Shown here: positions 16,383-24,406 of the stretch, in pieces
Position numbering within the stretch: position 1 is the stretch's first letter
Layout of the letters: each line of letters begins with the position of its first letter
From: Streptomyces sp. SID12488
GTDB lineage: Bacteria; Actinomycetota; Actinomycetes; Streptomycetales; Streptomycetaceae
Reading direction: 5' to 3'
Assembly (NCBI RefSeq): GCF_010548275.1
Contig: NZ_JAAGLT010000022.1
Span: forward strand, 62,001-126,000
DNA: 64,000 bases
Notes under the pieces: model-generated
The model's database searches: none
Told to the model about the DNA's origin: nothing
Seen by the model: the letters and a program-made list of their open reading frames with translations, nothing else
Made by a program: the position numbers and the translations under genes

Positions 16383-17591
16383 ATGAGCACCCCCACCGAC
16401 CGGAGCACGGTAGACGTCACTGACGCGGCCACGCAGCGGAGCCCGCAGGGCGTACAGACCGCGCGCGGGCCGGTGGCGGAACCGCGGCGCAGATCCGGTG
16501 GTGGCGGGCGGGGTTTTCCGTCAGCGCTGCGTGGTGGCGGACGGGTGGCGGGGCTGGACGGACTGCGGACGGTCGCGGTCGTCCTGGTGATCGTGTACCA
16601 CGTGAAGCCGGATCTGGTACCCGGCGGCTCGGTCGGCGTGGACGTCTTCTTCACGCTCAGCGGTTTCGTCATCACCCGGCTGCTGATCACCGAGTACGCC
16701 CGCACGGGCGGCATCCGCCTGCGGTCGTTCTACAAGCGGCGGTGGCTGCGGCTGGGCCCGGCCATGCTGACGATGTGCGCGGTCACCGCGCTCCTCTCCC
16801 TGGCGCTTCCGCTGCCGCTGTTCGACGGGGCGTGGAAGGCGGCGGCGCTGGCAGCGGTGTCGGTGGTCAACCTCGTACGGGCGAGTGAGTCAGGCCCGTA
16901 CTCGGACCTCACCGCACCCCTCAGCCACACCTGGTCCCTGGGAGTGGAGGAGCAGTTCTACCTGGCCTGGCCGATCCTGTTCCTCCTACTTCTACGGCAC
17001 ACCACGGCACGGAGGGCACTGGCCTGGCTGGCGGCCCTGTGCGTCCTGCCGCTGCTGTGGCGCCTCGCCCTCTGGGACCCCACGGCGGCCCACCGCATCT
17101 ACAACGGCCCCGACACCCGCGCCGACCAGCTCCTGATCGGCGCGCTGCTGGCCGTGGTCCTGGCCCGCCTGCGTGCCGACGATCCCCGACTGGCACTGCT
17201 CGGCCGCTGGGCGGGACGCCTGTGCTGGCCCGCGCTCGCGTTGCTGGCCCTGGTCGCCTGGCAGATCCCGATCGCCGGGGCGAGCGCGTGGAACCCCGTC
17301 TGGTACACGGCCGGTTTCATGGTCGCCGCCGTCCTGACGGCCACGGTGGTGGCAACCCTGGACCTGCTCCCAGGGTCGTGGCCCTCCCGCCTCCTCTCGA
17401 TCGGGGCCCTGGCCTGGGTAGGCCGCAACCTCAGCTACGGGATGTACCTCTGGCACTACCCCGTCATCCGCCTCCTCTCCGACCTGGGCGTACCCGACGA
17501 CCAGTTGCTGCCGATGGGCATGGTGGGGACGGTCGCGGCGGCCCTGGCGTCGTATGCACTGGTGGAACGGCCGTTGCAGCGACGGGGGTGA
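16383..17591 (+). CDS. Acyltransferase family 3 membrane protein (OafA/YrhL-like)
   Basis: A 402-residue integral membrane O-acyltransferase. After a 45-residue polar start comes GLDGLRTVAVVLVIVYHV, with the family His, then GSVGVDVFFTLSGFVITRLL, RSFYKRRWLRLGPAM, and LSHTWSLGVEEQFYLAWPIL with the conserved E-E-Q-F-Y. About ten membrane helices follow and it ends VERPLQRRG. The extracellular SGNH domain of some homologues is absent. It would move acetyl or other acyl groups onto a cell-surface or secreted glycan or a natural product. ATG 16383 follows GGCGGGGACG; a GTG at 16347 is possible. It is divergent from the AI-2E gene. Confidence 0.9.
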   Translation: MSTPTDRSTVDVTDAATQRSPQGVQTARGPVAEPRRRSGGGGRGFPSALRGGGRVAGLDGLRTVAVVLVIVYHVKPDLVPGGSVGVDVFFTLSGFVITRLLITEYARTGGIRLRSFYKRRWLRLGPAMLTMCAVTALLSLALPLPLFDGAWKAAALAAVSVVNLVRASESGPYSDLTAPLSHTWSLGVEEQFYLAWPILFLLLLRHTTARRALAWLAALCVLPLLWRLALWDPTAAHRIYNGPDTRADQLLIGALLAVVLARLRADDPRLALLGRWAGRLCWPALALLALVAWQIPIAGASAWNPVWYTAGFMVAAVLTATVVATLDLLPGSWPSRLLSIGALAWVGRNLSYGMYLWHYPVIRLLSDLGVPDDQLLPMGMVGTVAAALASYALVERPLQRRG

Positions 17592-17638
17592 GGGCCCTCA
17601 GGGGGGCCTCGAGGGGTACGTCCCCGGTGTGGACCAGC

Positions 17639-17668
17639 GGATCGGGGGATCGGGGGATCGGGGGATCG
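17639..17668. repeat. 9-bp tandem repeat
   Basis: About 3.3 copies of GATCGGGGG between the acyltransferase and the next gene. No function is evident. Confidence 0.7.
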
Positions 17669-17733
17669 CGGGCCACCAGGGAACGGAACGCGATGCATCA
17701 ATGTCAGTGGGCCGTCCTAGACTCCGGCGCACT

Positions 17734-18063
17734 ATGACCGACTTCCACACCTACGGCACCAGCGCCCACACCCCCGACGAACTGGTCCGACTCGTCAGCG
17801 ACCGCCTCGGGTTGGACTTCACCGAGCGTGACAGCTACTTCCGGGGTGTGTACCACCTCGCGGAGAGCCCCGACCGTCAGATCGAGATCCAGCCCAACTC
17901 GATTCCCGGCGACGACGAGGACGAAGACGACCTGTATGCCTCCGAACACGCGGCGTTCCAGGTGCTTCTGCTGACCACCACTCCAGCCGCTGATCCAGCC
18001 CTACGGGCCGCCCTGGCCTCTGTCGAAGGGCTCGTTCACCTGGCCCTTGAATCAGAGGCGTGA
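17734..18063 (+). CDS. Hypothetical acidic protein
   Basis: Not recognised. A 109-residue acidic cytosolic protein (MTDFHTYGTSAHTPDELVRL, ERDSYFRGVYHLAE, IPGDDEDEDDLYASEHAAFQ) with alpha/beta character and no membrane segment. No Shine-Dalgarno precedes the ATG; TAGACT ten bases upstream could be a -10 box of a leaderless transcript. An in-frame ATG at 17701 would add 11 residues. It ends seven bases before the NUDIX gene, so the two are probably co-transcribed. Confidence 0.7.
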   Translation: MTDFHTYGTSAHTPDELVRLVSDRLGLDFTERDSYFRGVYHLAESPDRQIEIQPNSIPGDDEDEDDLYASEHAAFQVLLLTTTPAADPALRAALASVEGLVHLALESEA

Positions 18064-18069
18064 AGGAAA

Positions 18070-18588
18070 GTGCAGAAACGCGAACTGCCCCAGCCGACTA
18101 CCACCGCGGACCAGCTCGACCCCCTCAAGCCCGCCTTCGACTCCATGACTGTTCTTGTGGCAGCCGTCATCGTTCACGACCGGGCGGCGGGCCGTGTCGT
18201 CCTTCTCCAGCGCGGCCCGCGTGCCAAGTTCGGGCAGGGCATGTGGGATCTGCCCCTCGGCAAGAGCGAACCCGGCGAACCGATCACCGGCACGGCGGTG
18301 CGCGAGCTGTACGAGGAGACCGGTCTGACGGTGAAACCGGAGTCCCTGAAGGTCGTGCACATCGTCCACGGCTCCCAGGGCGTCCAAGCCCCCAACGGCT
18401 ACCTCACCGTCGTCTTCGTCACCCACGACTGGACCGGCGAGCCCGAGAACCGCGAACCCGACAAGCACGCCGAGGTCCGCTGGGTCGAAGTCGACGCGCT
18501 GCCAGAGGAGTTCGTACGCTCGAGCGCGGGCGCCCTGCGTCACCATCTCGGCGGCGGGCCGCTTATTTCACTGGCCGGCTGGGGGTAG
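18070..18588 (+). CDS. NUDIX hydrolase
   Basis: A 172-residue pyrophosphohydrolase. A perfect Nudix box G-x5-E-x7-REL-x-EE-x-GL covers about residues 64-86 (GKSEPGEPITGTAVRELYEE, then TGL) and binds the metal for cleavage of a nucleoside diphosphate linked to X. PRAKFGQGMWDLPLGK is the usual lead-in. GTG 18070 has GAAGGAA two to eight bases upstream. The substrate may be an oxidised or modified nucleotide. It sits directly behind the small acidic protein gene. Confidence 0.92.
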   Translation: MQKRELPQPTTTADQLDPLKPAFDSMTVLVAAVIVHDRAAGRVVLLQRGPRAKFGQGMWDLPLGKSEPGEPITGTAVRELYEETGLTVKPESLKVVHIVHGSQGVQAPNGYLTVVFVTHDWTGEPENREPDKHAEVRWVEVDALPEEFVRSSAGALRHHLGGGPLISLAGWG

Positions 18589-18657
18589 TCGGGGACTATG
18601 ATCGCAATCTTCGGCTGGCGGAAGCCACCTGGAGTCCCTTGAGGCTGTGCCGACACG

Positions 18658-19458
18658 ATGAACCCGGCGACGACTGACCCGGCAACGACGAACGTCGAGA
18701 ACACTCCCCCCACCCGACTGCGGCTCGACCGCGCCCTGGACCGACTGGACGTCACCTTCCGCGGGATGACCGCCCGCGCCGACGAGGGTCAGTGCGACTG
18801 CCATTGGGGCAGCGCGGAGGAGCTCGCGCTGCTGAAGGTCCCGGACGTGGAGCTCGATCCGGACCTCCTGTATCGCACCTGGCACGCCTTCGACTGGGAC
18901 GACTACGGCGCGGTACTGCGCCGCATCCTGCCCCAGTTCGCCAGAGCACTGGTGGGCGGCCTCGTGGAGCCGTACCTCATGGCCGAGGTCGGACGCTCGT
19001 TCTCTGCCGGCGACTGGCACCGGTGGCCCGTGCGCCAGAGTGCGGTGGTGGGGGAGTTCCTGCACGCCTGGTGGACGCACAGCCTCACCGACCCGGATCC
19101 CGTTGTCCCCGTGCACCAGCTCCTCTGGCTGTGCACCGATGCGTCCGGCATTGTCAGCCCGTGGCTCACGGTCTGGGAGGGACTCGATCACCCGGTGGCC
19201 GACCGGCACTTGGCGGAAGCGGCTGCCGAGTGGGAGTACGACCTGCTGAGAGACGACCTTCCCTGGAACACCTGGCTGTGGGAGGACGACGACGCGGATG
19301 CCCTGCGCACCGAGCTCGCGGCCTGGCTGGTCCGCCACGCCCCCGCACGGCTGCGAGCCCAGGACGACGCGACCAAGGAACTCCTGCACCTGGTACGGCT
19401 GATAGGCCTCACCGGCCCCGCCCGCTATGAGGACCCGCACTGGCCCAGCGACCGCTGA
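18658..19458 (+). CDS. Hypothetical protein with N-terminal CDCHWG motif
   Basis: Not recognised. A 266-residue soluble protein, rich in Trp and acidic residues, with a putative metal-binding EGQCDCHWGSAEE near residue 45 and mostly helical content (LYRTWHAFDWDDYGAVLRRI, LLWLCTDASGIVSPWLTVWE). No signal peptide or repeats. The ATG has only a distant GAGG, so the start is uncertain; TATGAT at 18597-18602 resembles a -10 box. It is on the same strand as the NUDIX gene. Codon bias is typical, so the gene itself is well supported. Confidence 0.75.
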   Translation: MNPATTDPATTNVENTPPTRLRLDRALDRLDVTFRGMTARADEGQCDCHWGSAEELALLKVPDVELDPDLLYRTWHAFDWDDYGAVLRRILPQFARALVGGLVEPYLMAEVGRSFSAGDWHRWPVRQSAVVGEFLHAWWTHSLTDPDPVVPVHQLLWLCTDASGIVSPWLTVWEGLDHPVADRHLAEAAAEWEYDLLRDDLPWNTWLWEDDDADALRTELAAWLVRHAPARLRAQDDATKELLHLVRLIGLTGPARYEDPHWPSDR

Positions 19459-19730
19459 GGGTCGCGCCGGGTCCCTGTGCGCCGGGATCCGGGCGGCCAC
19501 GGCCCTCCTCCTAAAGGACTTTGGGAAAAGAACCAACTACCTTCCCCCTCCCGCCCGTTCATACCTGTTCGCCCCCCGTGCACCCCCGTTCACTCTCAGG
19601 AGTGACGCGGTTGCGGCGAGTGGGTGCGGAGAGTTACGTTCCCCGAAACAACCTCACAAAGACGACGGCCCCCGCCAGGACGGCAATCCTGAACGAGGGC
19701 CTGACCGCTCAGGAAGAGAAGACCTTCCCA

Positions 19731-20666
19731 ATGGCTGAAACGCAGTCTAACGCGCCCTCGTGCGCCAACTCCGGTGCGACGAACGCACCGAACTCACCTT
19801 CGCCGAACACGCCGAACACGCCGAACACACCCACCTACGGTGTGATTCACGTACGCACCCGCCTCGCCGCCAACTTCACCGTGATCTCCAACGTCCTCGC
19901 CCAGCGGCGCGGCAGCGCGGTCACGATCGGCGTCGCGGCCTACATCCTCTCCGTCCCGGACGGCGCCCGCATCAGCATCGCCGCCCTCTGCGCCCACTTC
20001 GACGAGGGCGAGATCCTGATCTCGCGTGCGCTACGGGAGTTGGAGGCAGCGGGCCATCTGGAACGGCGCCGGGTGAGGGAACCGAACGGCAAGGTACGTA
20101 CACAGACCTTCTTCTACGACGTACCGCGCGGCGCTGGTGACCGGGCGACCCCTGCTCCGCAGCCACCCACCCGACCGGCGAAGCCCGAGCCCAAGCCGGA
20201 GTCCGAGTCCGCCGAGGACAACATGCCGGCGGCAACTCCCGTGAATCTCCCGCTGGTTGCTCCGCCGTCCCCTCCCCCTCGCCCGCTGGGTCTCGACGAT
20301 GCCGACCCGCAGGCCGTCGTCATCCTCGCCTCGCTCCGTATCGTCGACCACAGGCTGATCCTGTCCCGCAGCGAGGTCGCCGAGTTGGCCCCGGCGGTCA
20401 GCGAGTGGCTCACGCAGGGCCTTGGCCCCGAGGAGATCACCGAGGCGCTCACCACCAACCTGCCCGCCCCCTTCCGCGCCCGCCCGGCACGCGTACTGGC
20501 GTTCCGCCTGCGCGAAGCCCCGCTTCCGGTACCCACGAGAGCCCTACCGGCCGCCACACCTCTGCCCCTCACCCTCCGCTGGCAGACCTGCGACGGCTGC
20601 GAACGGGCGTTCCGGGCAGCGGAGCCCTCCGCGTGCCGCGACTGCAGGATCGCCGAGGCGGCTTGA
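19731..20666 (+). CDS. Winged-helix (HTH_18-like/replication-initiator type) DNA-binding protein
   Basis: A 311-residue protein. After a low-complexity start (NSPSPNTPNTPNTPTYG) comes a helix-turn-helix region: NFTVISNVLAQRRGSAVTIG, SIAALCAHFDEGEILISRAL, RELEAAGHLERRRV, FFYDVPRG, a wing typical of actinobacterial helix-turn-helix proteins that resemble plasmid replication or conjugation regulators. A Pro-rich linker leads to a C-terminal helical part and a four-cysteine zinc-type motif, CDGCERAF then CRDC. GGAAGAGAAG precedes ATG 19731. It lies upstream of a TPR-type protein on the same strand. Its role is probably regulatory; the targets are unknown. Confidence 0.75.
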   Translation: MAETQSNAPSCANSGATNAPNSPSPNTPNTPNTPTYGVIHVRTRLAANFTVISNVLAQRRGSAVTIGVAAYILSVPDGARISIAALCAHFDEGEILISRALRELEAAGHLERRRVREPNGKVRTQTFFYDVPRGAGDRATPAPQPPTRPAKPEPKPESESAEDNMPAATPVNLPLVAPPSPPPRPLGLDDADPQAVVILASLRIVDHRLILSRSEVAELAPAVSEWLTQGLGPEEITEALTTNLPAPFRARPARVLAFRLREAPLPVPTRALPAATPLPLTLRWQTCDGCERAFRAAEPSACRDCRIAEAA

Positions 20667-20919
20667 TGACTCGGGGAGCCGGTACCAAGGCGCGGCACCA
20701 CACGCCGGGCACGTGCCGTCATGGCGCGCAGTCGACGAACTGGGTGTGCAAGCATGCGAATCCTGGGGATCGACGAGAGGAGGGTCATGGTCGACCGGTT
20801 CAGCGACGGGCTTCTGACGCCCGCGGAGACGGCCACTTCCGAACCTGTCCGGAATGAAGGTTGCGCCCGCCCACGCCCTGAACACCATTGAGGGTCTGGT
20901 TGACACGGGAAGGGCAGAC

Positions 20920-21951
20920 ATGGATCCCTCACGCCGTACGGTCCTCACCACCGCGCTCTACTCCGCAACGCTCGCCGTACCGAACTTCACCGAAGCCGAC
21001 GAGACCCTGGACCGCCTTGAGCACCAGGCCGCAGGCCGCACGGTCAGGATCGGCCCCGGCGATGTGGCCGTGGTCCGCAGCATGACGGACAAGATCGCCG
21101 ACATCCTCGACGAACTCGGGGGCGCCCACGCACGACCGATGGCCGCCGCCTTCATCGTGAACTCGGTCGCTTCCTACCTCCGCGCGGACGGAACCGACAC
21201 CGTCAAGAACGACATGCGCGCCGCCGCATCCGATCTCGTGTACCTCACGGGATGGATGGCCATGTACGAGAAGGCTCACGGACTCGGCCAGCGGTACTAC
21301 CGTCAGGCCCTCGGTCTGGCGAAAGCCGGCGGTGACGAGGTGACCTACTGCCGCACACTGCGCGGAATGGCCCTCCAGGCCGCCAACCTCAACCACGCGA
21401 ACAAGGCCCTCGACCTCGCCGACTCGGCGGCGGAAGCCGCACCGAAGGCCGGCCCACGGCTGCAGGCCTTCCTTCGAGGACAGCAGGCACACGGGGCTGC
21501 TCTGGTCGGCGACAAGGGGCTTGCCTTCACCCGCCTGTCCGAGACAGAAACGGCTCTGTCGAAGGCGGACAACAGACGCGATGCCGTGGGGGGCTACGAC
21601 CAGGCGGCCTACCAGTTCCACGTGTCGAGCGTGCTGTACGCCCTCGGGGACGTCCCCGGCTCGATCGAGGCCATGAAGGCGTCGAACCGCGCGCGGCCCT
21701 CGGTGGAGAAGCAGGGCAACGCACACGCGAACGGCCTGCTCGCGCAGAGGCAACTCGAAGTCGGACACCTCGAAGTCGCGTGCGCGACCTGGCACGAGTT
21801 CCTCGACGACTACGCCTCGTTGTCCTCCGCCCGCGCCGACGAGCACTTCGGCATCATGCGCCGACGCATCCACCCGCACCTCGGTAATCCGAGGGCACGG
21901 GAGCTGAACGAGCGGGCGCGGGAGCTTTCTCGGCAGAAGGCTGCGGCCTAG
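20920..21951 (+). CDS. TPR-like C-terminal half of an XRE-type regulator, HTH absent
   Basis: A 343-residue helical-repeat protein (MAAAFIVNSVASYLRADG, YYRQALGLAKAGGDEVTYCR, LQAFLRGQQAHGAALVG, GDVPGSIEAMKASNRARP) that matches the C-terminal part of Streptomyces regulators, which normally carry an N-terminal XRE HTH followed by a segment like RRTVLTTALYSATLAVP. Here the HTH is missing: neither the 250 bp upstream nor other frames encode it. ATG 20920 has GGGAAGG seven bases upstream; ATG 20854 would add 22 unconvincing residues. It is either a truncated regulator or one that works with the HTH protein just upstream (inference). Confidence 0.72.
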   Translation: MDPSRRTVLTTALYSATLAVPNFTEADETLDRLEHQAAGRTVRIGPGDVAVVRSMTDKIADILDELGGAHARPMAAAFIVNSVASYLRADGTDTVKNDMRAAASDLVYLTGWMAMYEKAHGLGQRYYRQALGLAKAGGDEVTYCRTLRGMALQAANLNHANKALDLADSAAEAAPKAGPRLQAFLRGQQAHGAALVGDKGLAFTRLSETETALSKADNRRDAVGGYDQAAYQFHVSSVLYALGDVPGSIEAMKASNRARPSVEKQGNAHANGLLAQRQLEVGHLEVACATWHEFLDDYASLSSARADEHFGIMRRRIHPHLGNPRARELNERARELSRQKAAA

Positions 21952-22837
21952 CGACTGGAAAGGAACCGGTCGAGCCTCGGATCAACAGCGGCTGGTGAAT
22001 CAATACCGCTGGACCTGTGTACACACCTCGGGGAGTCCGCCGGTGTAGACACCTCGTTGTCAAGAGCTGCGTACAACGCCAACGGGGTTGCACCATCTTG
22101 ATGCAGTCAGGGCGCCTGCCAGATGCAACCTTGCTGGCCGCTCCCGGCACCTGTGCTCGGCATGCCGGTCATTCTCGCGCCGTGTGCCGCCTGCCTGCCG
22201 ATGGTCATCCTGCTGCCCGTCGCGACTGCATCCTGGCGGCCCTGCGCCGGATCGCACTTCGGCGATTGCCCGCGTACGCCAGGGGGCAACAGCCATGTCG
22301 GACACGGGGCCAGGAGCTCCACTGGATCACAAAGCCGACATCGGAGCGGCCATCTCCAGCTACCAGAGCGACAGTTGAGTCCGAGCATGGTCTCAAGGCC
22401 AACCTGCCATGCCCCAGACCAACGCCCCGGCAAGGGGTAGCCCCCTATGACTATTTGCCCATAAATGGCAGGAATTTCCGCAAGGAATTATTAAAGAACG
22501 CCTGCACAGCGAACCCTTTTACGCGTTCCCAAAATCACCATAAAAGCAATAAAACGCCCAGCAAAGAATGCCACCCAGGGGCTCCGGATCTCCCAACACG
22601 CGTGTCTCTTGATCTCACTTTTACCGGAGCATCGGATTCCACATGAGGGTCTCTGCAGCTGACTGCGAAGATCCGCTCACCATCTCTCCGCACATCGCTG
22701 ACCACCGCCACGGCGGCCACCCGCACCTACGAACCTTCGGCCGCACCACCGCAATCCATCATCGGTGGTCGGGATTTTTTCGGCCATAGATTTCTCGGTT
22801 ACCTACCACTCTATCCCGAGGAAGTAGAGGGAAAGAA
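21952..22837. other. 886-bp gap without a convincing gene
   Basis: The first part has the paired GTGTA(C/G)ACACCTCG repeats (listed separately). The middle is normal G+C with only weak short frames. From about 22440 to 22660 base composition drops sharply (runs such as GGAATTATTAAAG and CATAAAAGCAATAAAACG), unlike the rest of the window. It may be a scar of inserted foreign DNA or a large regulatory region for the membrane protein gene downstream. Confidence 0.6.
22017..22056. repeat. Paired 14-bp direct repeat with palindromic heads
   Basis: GTGTACACACCTCG (22017-22030) and GTGTAGACACCTCG (22043-22056) match at 13 of 14 positions, 26 bp apart, about 2.5 helical turns. Each starts with a GTGT-N-ACAC dyad. 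They could be regulator half-sites. Confidence 0.65.
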
Positions 22838-23386
22838 TTGCCAAAAGAAGTGAGTAAACGTGACGCGCATCCGCTCGTTCTCGCTGCGCGGCTGCTGCTC
22901 GCCCAGGCAGTTTTTTGTTACCTGGTGTTCGTGATACTGCTCTTCGCTGAAGGTATGCTCAATTTTGGGGCGCGCGTGGCATTGCGGCACGCGCTCGAGC
23001 GAGCTGCGATAGCGGGCGTGGTGCTCCCCGTGGTAATCACCCTCTCGCAGCTCAAGAAAGCGAAAAGCGGGTCAGGTAGCTCCGCGCTCGCAATGCTTGG
23101 TGTCGAGCGCTTCGATATCCCTCTCGCGATGACCGGATCAGCTTCCCGCGGCATCCAGGAGAAACTGCAGTCGGTACCAGGAGTCTGCAACGTCATAGTT
23201 CTGGGCGACCAGAGTTGGGGCGTGGTCCTGAGAGGTCCCGCCCGGTGGTTCACCAGAGTCCATGTCACCGTGACTGGCGACCGGCTGGCCGTAGTGGAGG
23301 CAGGACCACGGCATCCTTTCTTCTTTCCCACCGATGCCGGGAGGCGAACGGTCAGCGCTTTGGTCAAAAAGCTGGGTGAACGGTGA
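22838..23386 (+). CDS. Two-helix membrane protein of unknown function
   Basis: Not recognised. A 182-residue protein with two membrane segments (HPLVLAARLLLAQAVFCYLV about 11-36; AAIAGVVLPVVITLSQL about 53-69) followed by a cytosolic alpha/beta domain (LGVERFDIPLAMTGSASRGI, VCNVIVLGDQSWGVVLRG, FTRVHVTVTGDRLAVVEAG). The start is TTG with AGAGGGAAAG just upstream; a GTG at 22850 lacks one. Codon usage is less G/C-biased than its neighbours, which with the AT-rich gap in front suggests recent acquisition. Strong hairpins follow the stop. Confidence 0.7.
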   Translation: MPKEVSKRDAHPLVLAARLLLAQAVFCYLVFVILLFAEGMLNFGARVALRHALERAAIAGVVLPVVITLSQLKKAKSGSGSSALAMLGVERFDIPLAMTGSASRGIQEKLQSVPGVCNVIVLGDQSWGVVLRGPARWFTRVHVTVTGDRLAVVEAGPRHPFFFPTDAGRRTVSALVKKLGER

Positions 23387-23415
23387 GGCTCGGGGCGTTT
23401 GAGAGGTGAGGCAGG

Positions 23416-23477
23416 AAGGTGTTCGGGCCCGAACACCTTCGACTGGTCGGCGGCACCATTCGCATGGTGCCGCCGAC
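23416..23477 (+). terminator. Two adjacent perfect hairpins
   Basis: A 24-bp perfect palindrome (AAGGTGTTCGGG and its complement, 23416-23439) is followed six bases later by a 14-bp perfect stem GTCGGCGGCACCAT with loop TCGC (23446-23477). They lie 30 bp past the membrane protein stop and probably end its transcript; the loop-free first palindrome could equally be a protein-binding site. Confidence 0.65.
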
Positions 23478-23669
23478 TAATCCATGCCAGGTGGGAAGTG
23501 GCCGGCGGCCTCGTCGCGGGTGCCGGTGCCAAGACGTTCGAGCGGATCATGGTCAGGGTGCACCGGTATCTGGTGAAGGTCGTGGGGAATTCGATAGCCA
23601 CATGCGGATTCAGCTTCGGCTGCTCCTGAACGGTTCGCAGTGAAACCCGACAAGCGGTAAGGAGTCCTG

Positions 23670-24089
23670 ATGTCGGATCGGCGCTGGGTGCGCGAGGAAT
23701 CCCGCATCACCTGGGAGGCCATGAGCAGGAGTGAACACGCGGCCATCGTCCGAGCCGCCCTCAAGGGCGAATCGACGAAGGACTCCGCCACCGCACTGCT
23801 GGCGCTGCACTGGGCCTGGGCCGTCATCGGCTCGCCCGGTGCGCGCAGACGCTACCCCTGGCAGGACGTCTTCCTTGATGTCAGGCCCACCGCTTTCCTC
23901 ACCGACATCTACGACGGCAAACCGCGGAACGACGTCCGCACGTACGTCCGCCGCGACGCCCGGCGGGTTGAGGCGGCGTACCTGCCGTTCCTGGAATCCC
24001 TTGGCGTGGAAACGGCCGAGAACTCGCGAGCCGTACCGAAGGGCTGCGCCAACACCGCCAGAACGCGGACAGAACACCCGCAGCCGTGA
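23670..24089 (+). CDS. Hypothetical protein
   Basis: Not recognised. A 139-residue, basic, Trp-containing soluble protein (MSDRRWVREESRITWEAMSR, ALLALHWAWAVIGSPGARRR, YVRRDARRVEAAYLPFLESL). AAGGAG six bases before the ATG makes the start secure. Codon bias is normal up to about residue 115; the last 25 residues (KGCANTARTRTEHPQP) read less naturally and may reflect a frameshifted or extended tail. It lies upstream of the isomerase fragment on the same strand. Confidence 0.65.
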   Translation: MSDRRWVREESRITWEAMSRSEHAAIVRAALKGESTKDSATALLALHWAWAVIGSPGARRRYPWQDVFLDVRPTAFLTDIYDGKPRNDVRTYVRRDARRVEAAYLPFLESLGVETAENSRAVPKGCANTARTRTEHPQP

Positions 24090-24132
24090 AAATCGCTGTC
24101 CGATTGTCGGAACGCGGTGATAGAGAGGCCGT

Positions 24133-24330
24133 GTGACAACGCCACTTGGGTTCGCCGTCCCGCTGCGCCTGATCGACGAACGGTCGACCACCTTCCGCGC
24201 CGTGGTCGCCGACGCCACCCTGCGGGGTACGGCGAATGAGCTGACACTCGCCCTGTACGGCCGTATTCCGATGGACTCCCTGAAGATCGACGGCGACCGG
24301 GAGCTCATCGACCTGCTTCAGGCCTGGTAG
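24133..24330 (+). pseudogene. Fragment of a maleylpyruvate-isomerase (MDMPI) family protein
   Basis: 65 codons corresponding only to the C-terminal domain of mycothiol-dependent maleylpyruvate isomerase family proteins: [44 protein letters not shown]. The N-terminal DinB-like catalytic domain with its metal-binding histidines is absent upstream. A GTG with AGAGG in front is present, so the piece could still be translated, but enzymatic function is unlikely. The family call is confident, the fragment status very likely. Confidence 0.7.
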
Positions 24331-24333
24331 CCG

Positions 24334-24364
24334 TAGAAGCAGGAGAAGCAGGAGAAGCAGGACG
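24334..24364. repeat. 9-bp tandem repeat
   Basis: Just over three copies of GAAGCAGGA directly behind the isomerase fragment stop. No other content is evident in this short gap. Confidence 0.7.
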
Positions 24365-24406
24365 AACGAGCAGAACGCAACGCCAGAACGTCACAGGAGC
24401 CCACGC

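Noticed and set aside
21994-22009. GGTGAATCAATACCGC, close to the RpiR-type operators
   Set aside because: No sugar gene adjacent and no dyad; with one orphan match I cannot separate it from chance.
22295-22378. 27-codon frame (MSDTGPGAPLDHKADIG...) with a GGGGG-like site upstream, considered as a small peptide or RiPP precursor
   Set aside because: No modification enzymes nearby, no recognisable leader/core structure, and the region shows no sustained coding bias.
22643-22789. 48-codon frame in the low-G+C gap
   Set aside because: No ribosome binding site, odd composition (many His/Arg from CAC/CGC runs) and no recognisable family.
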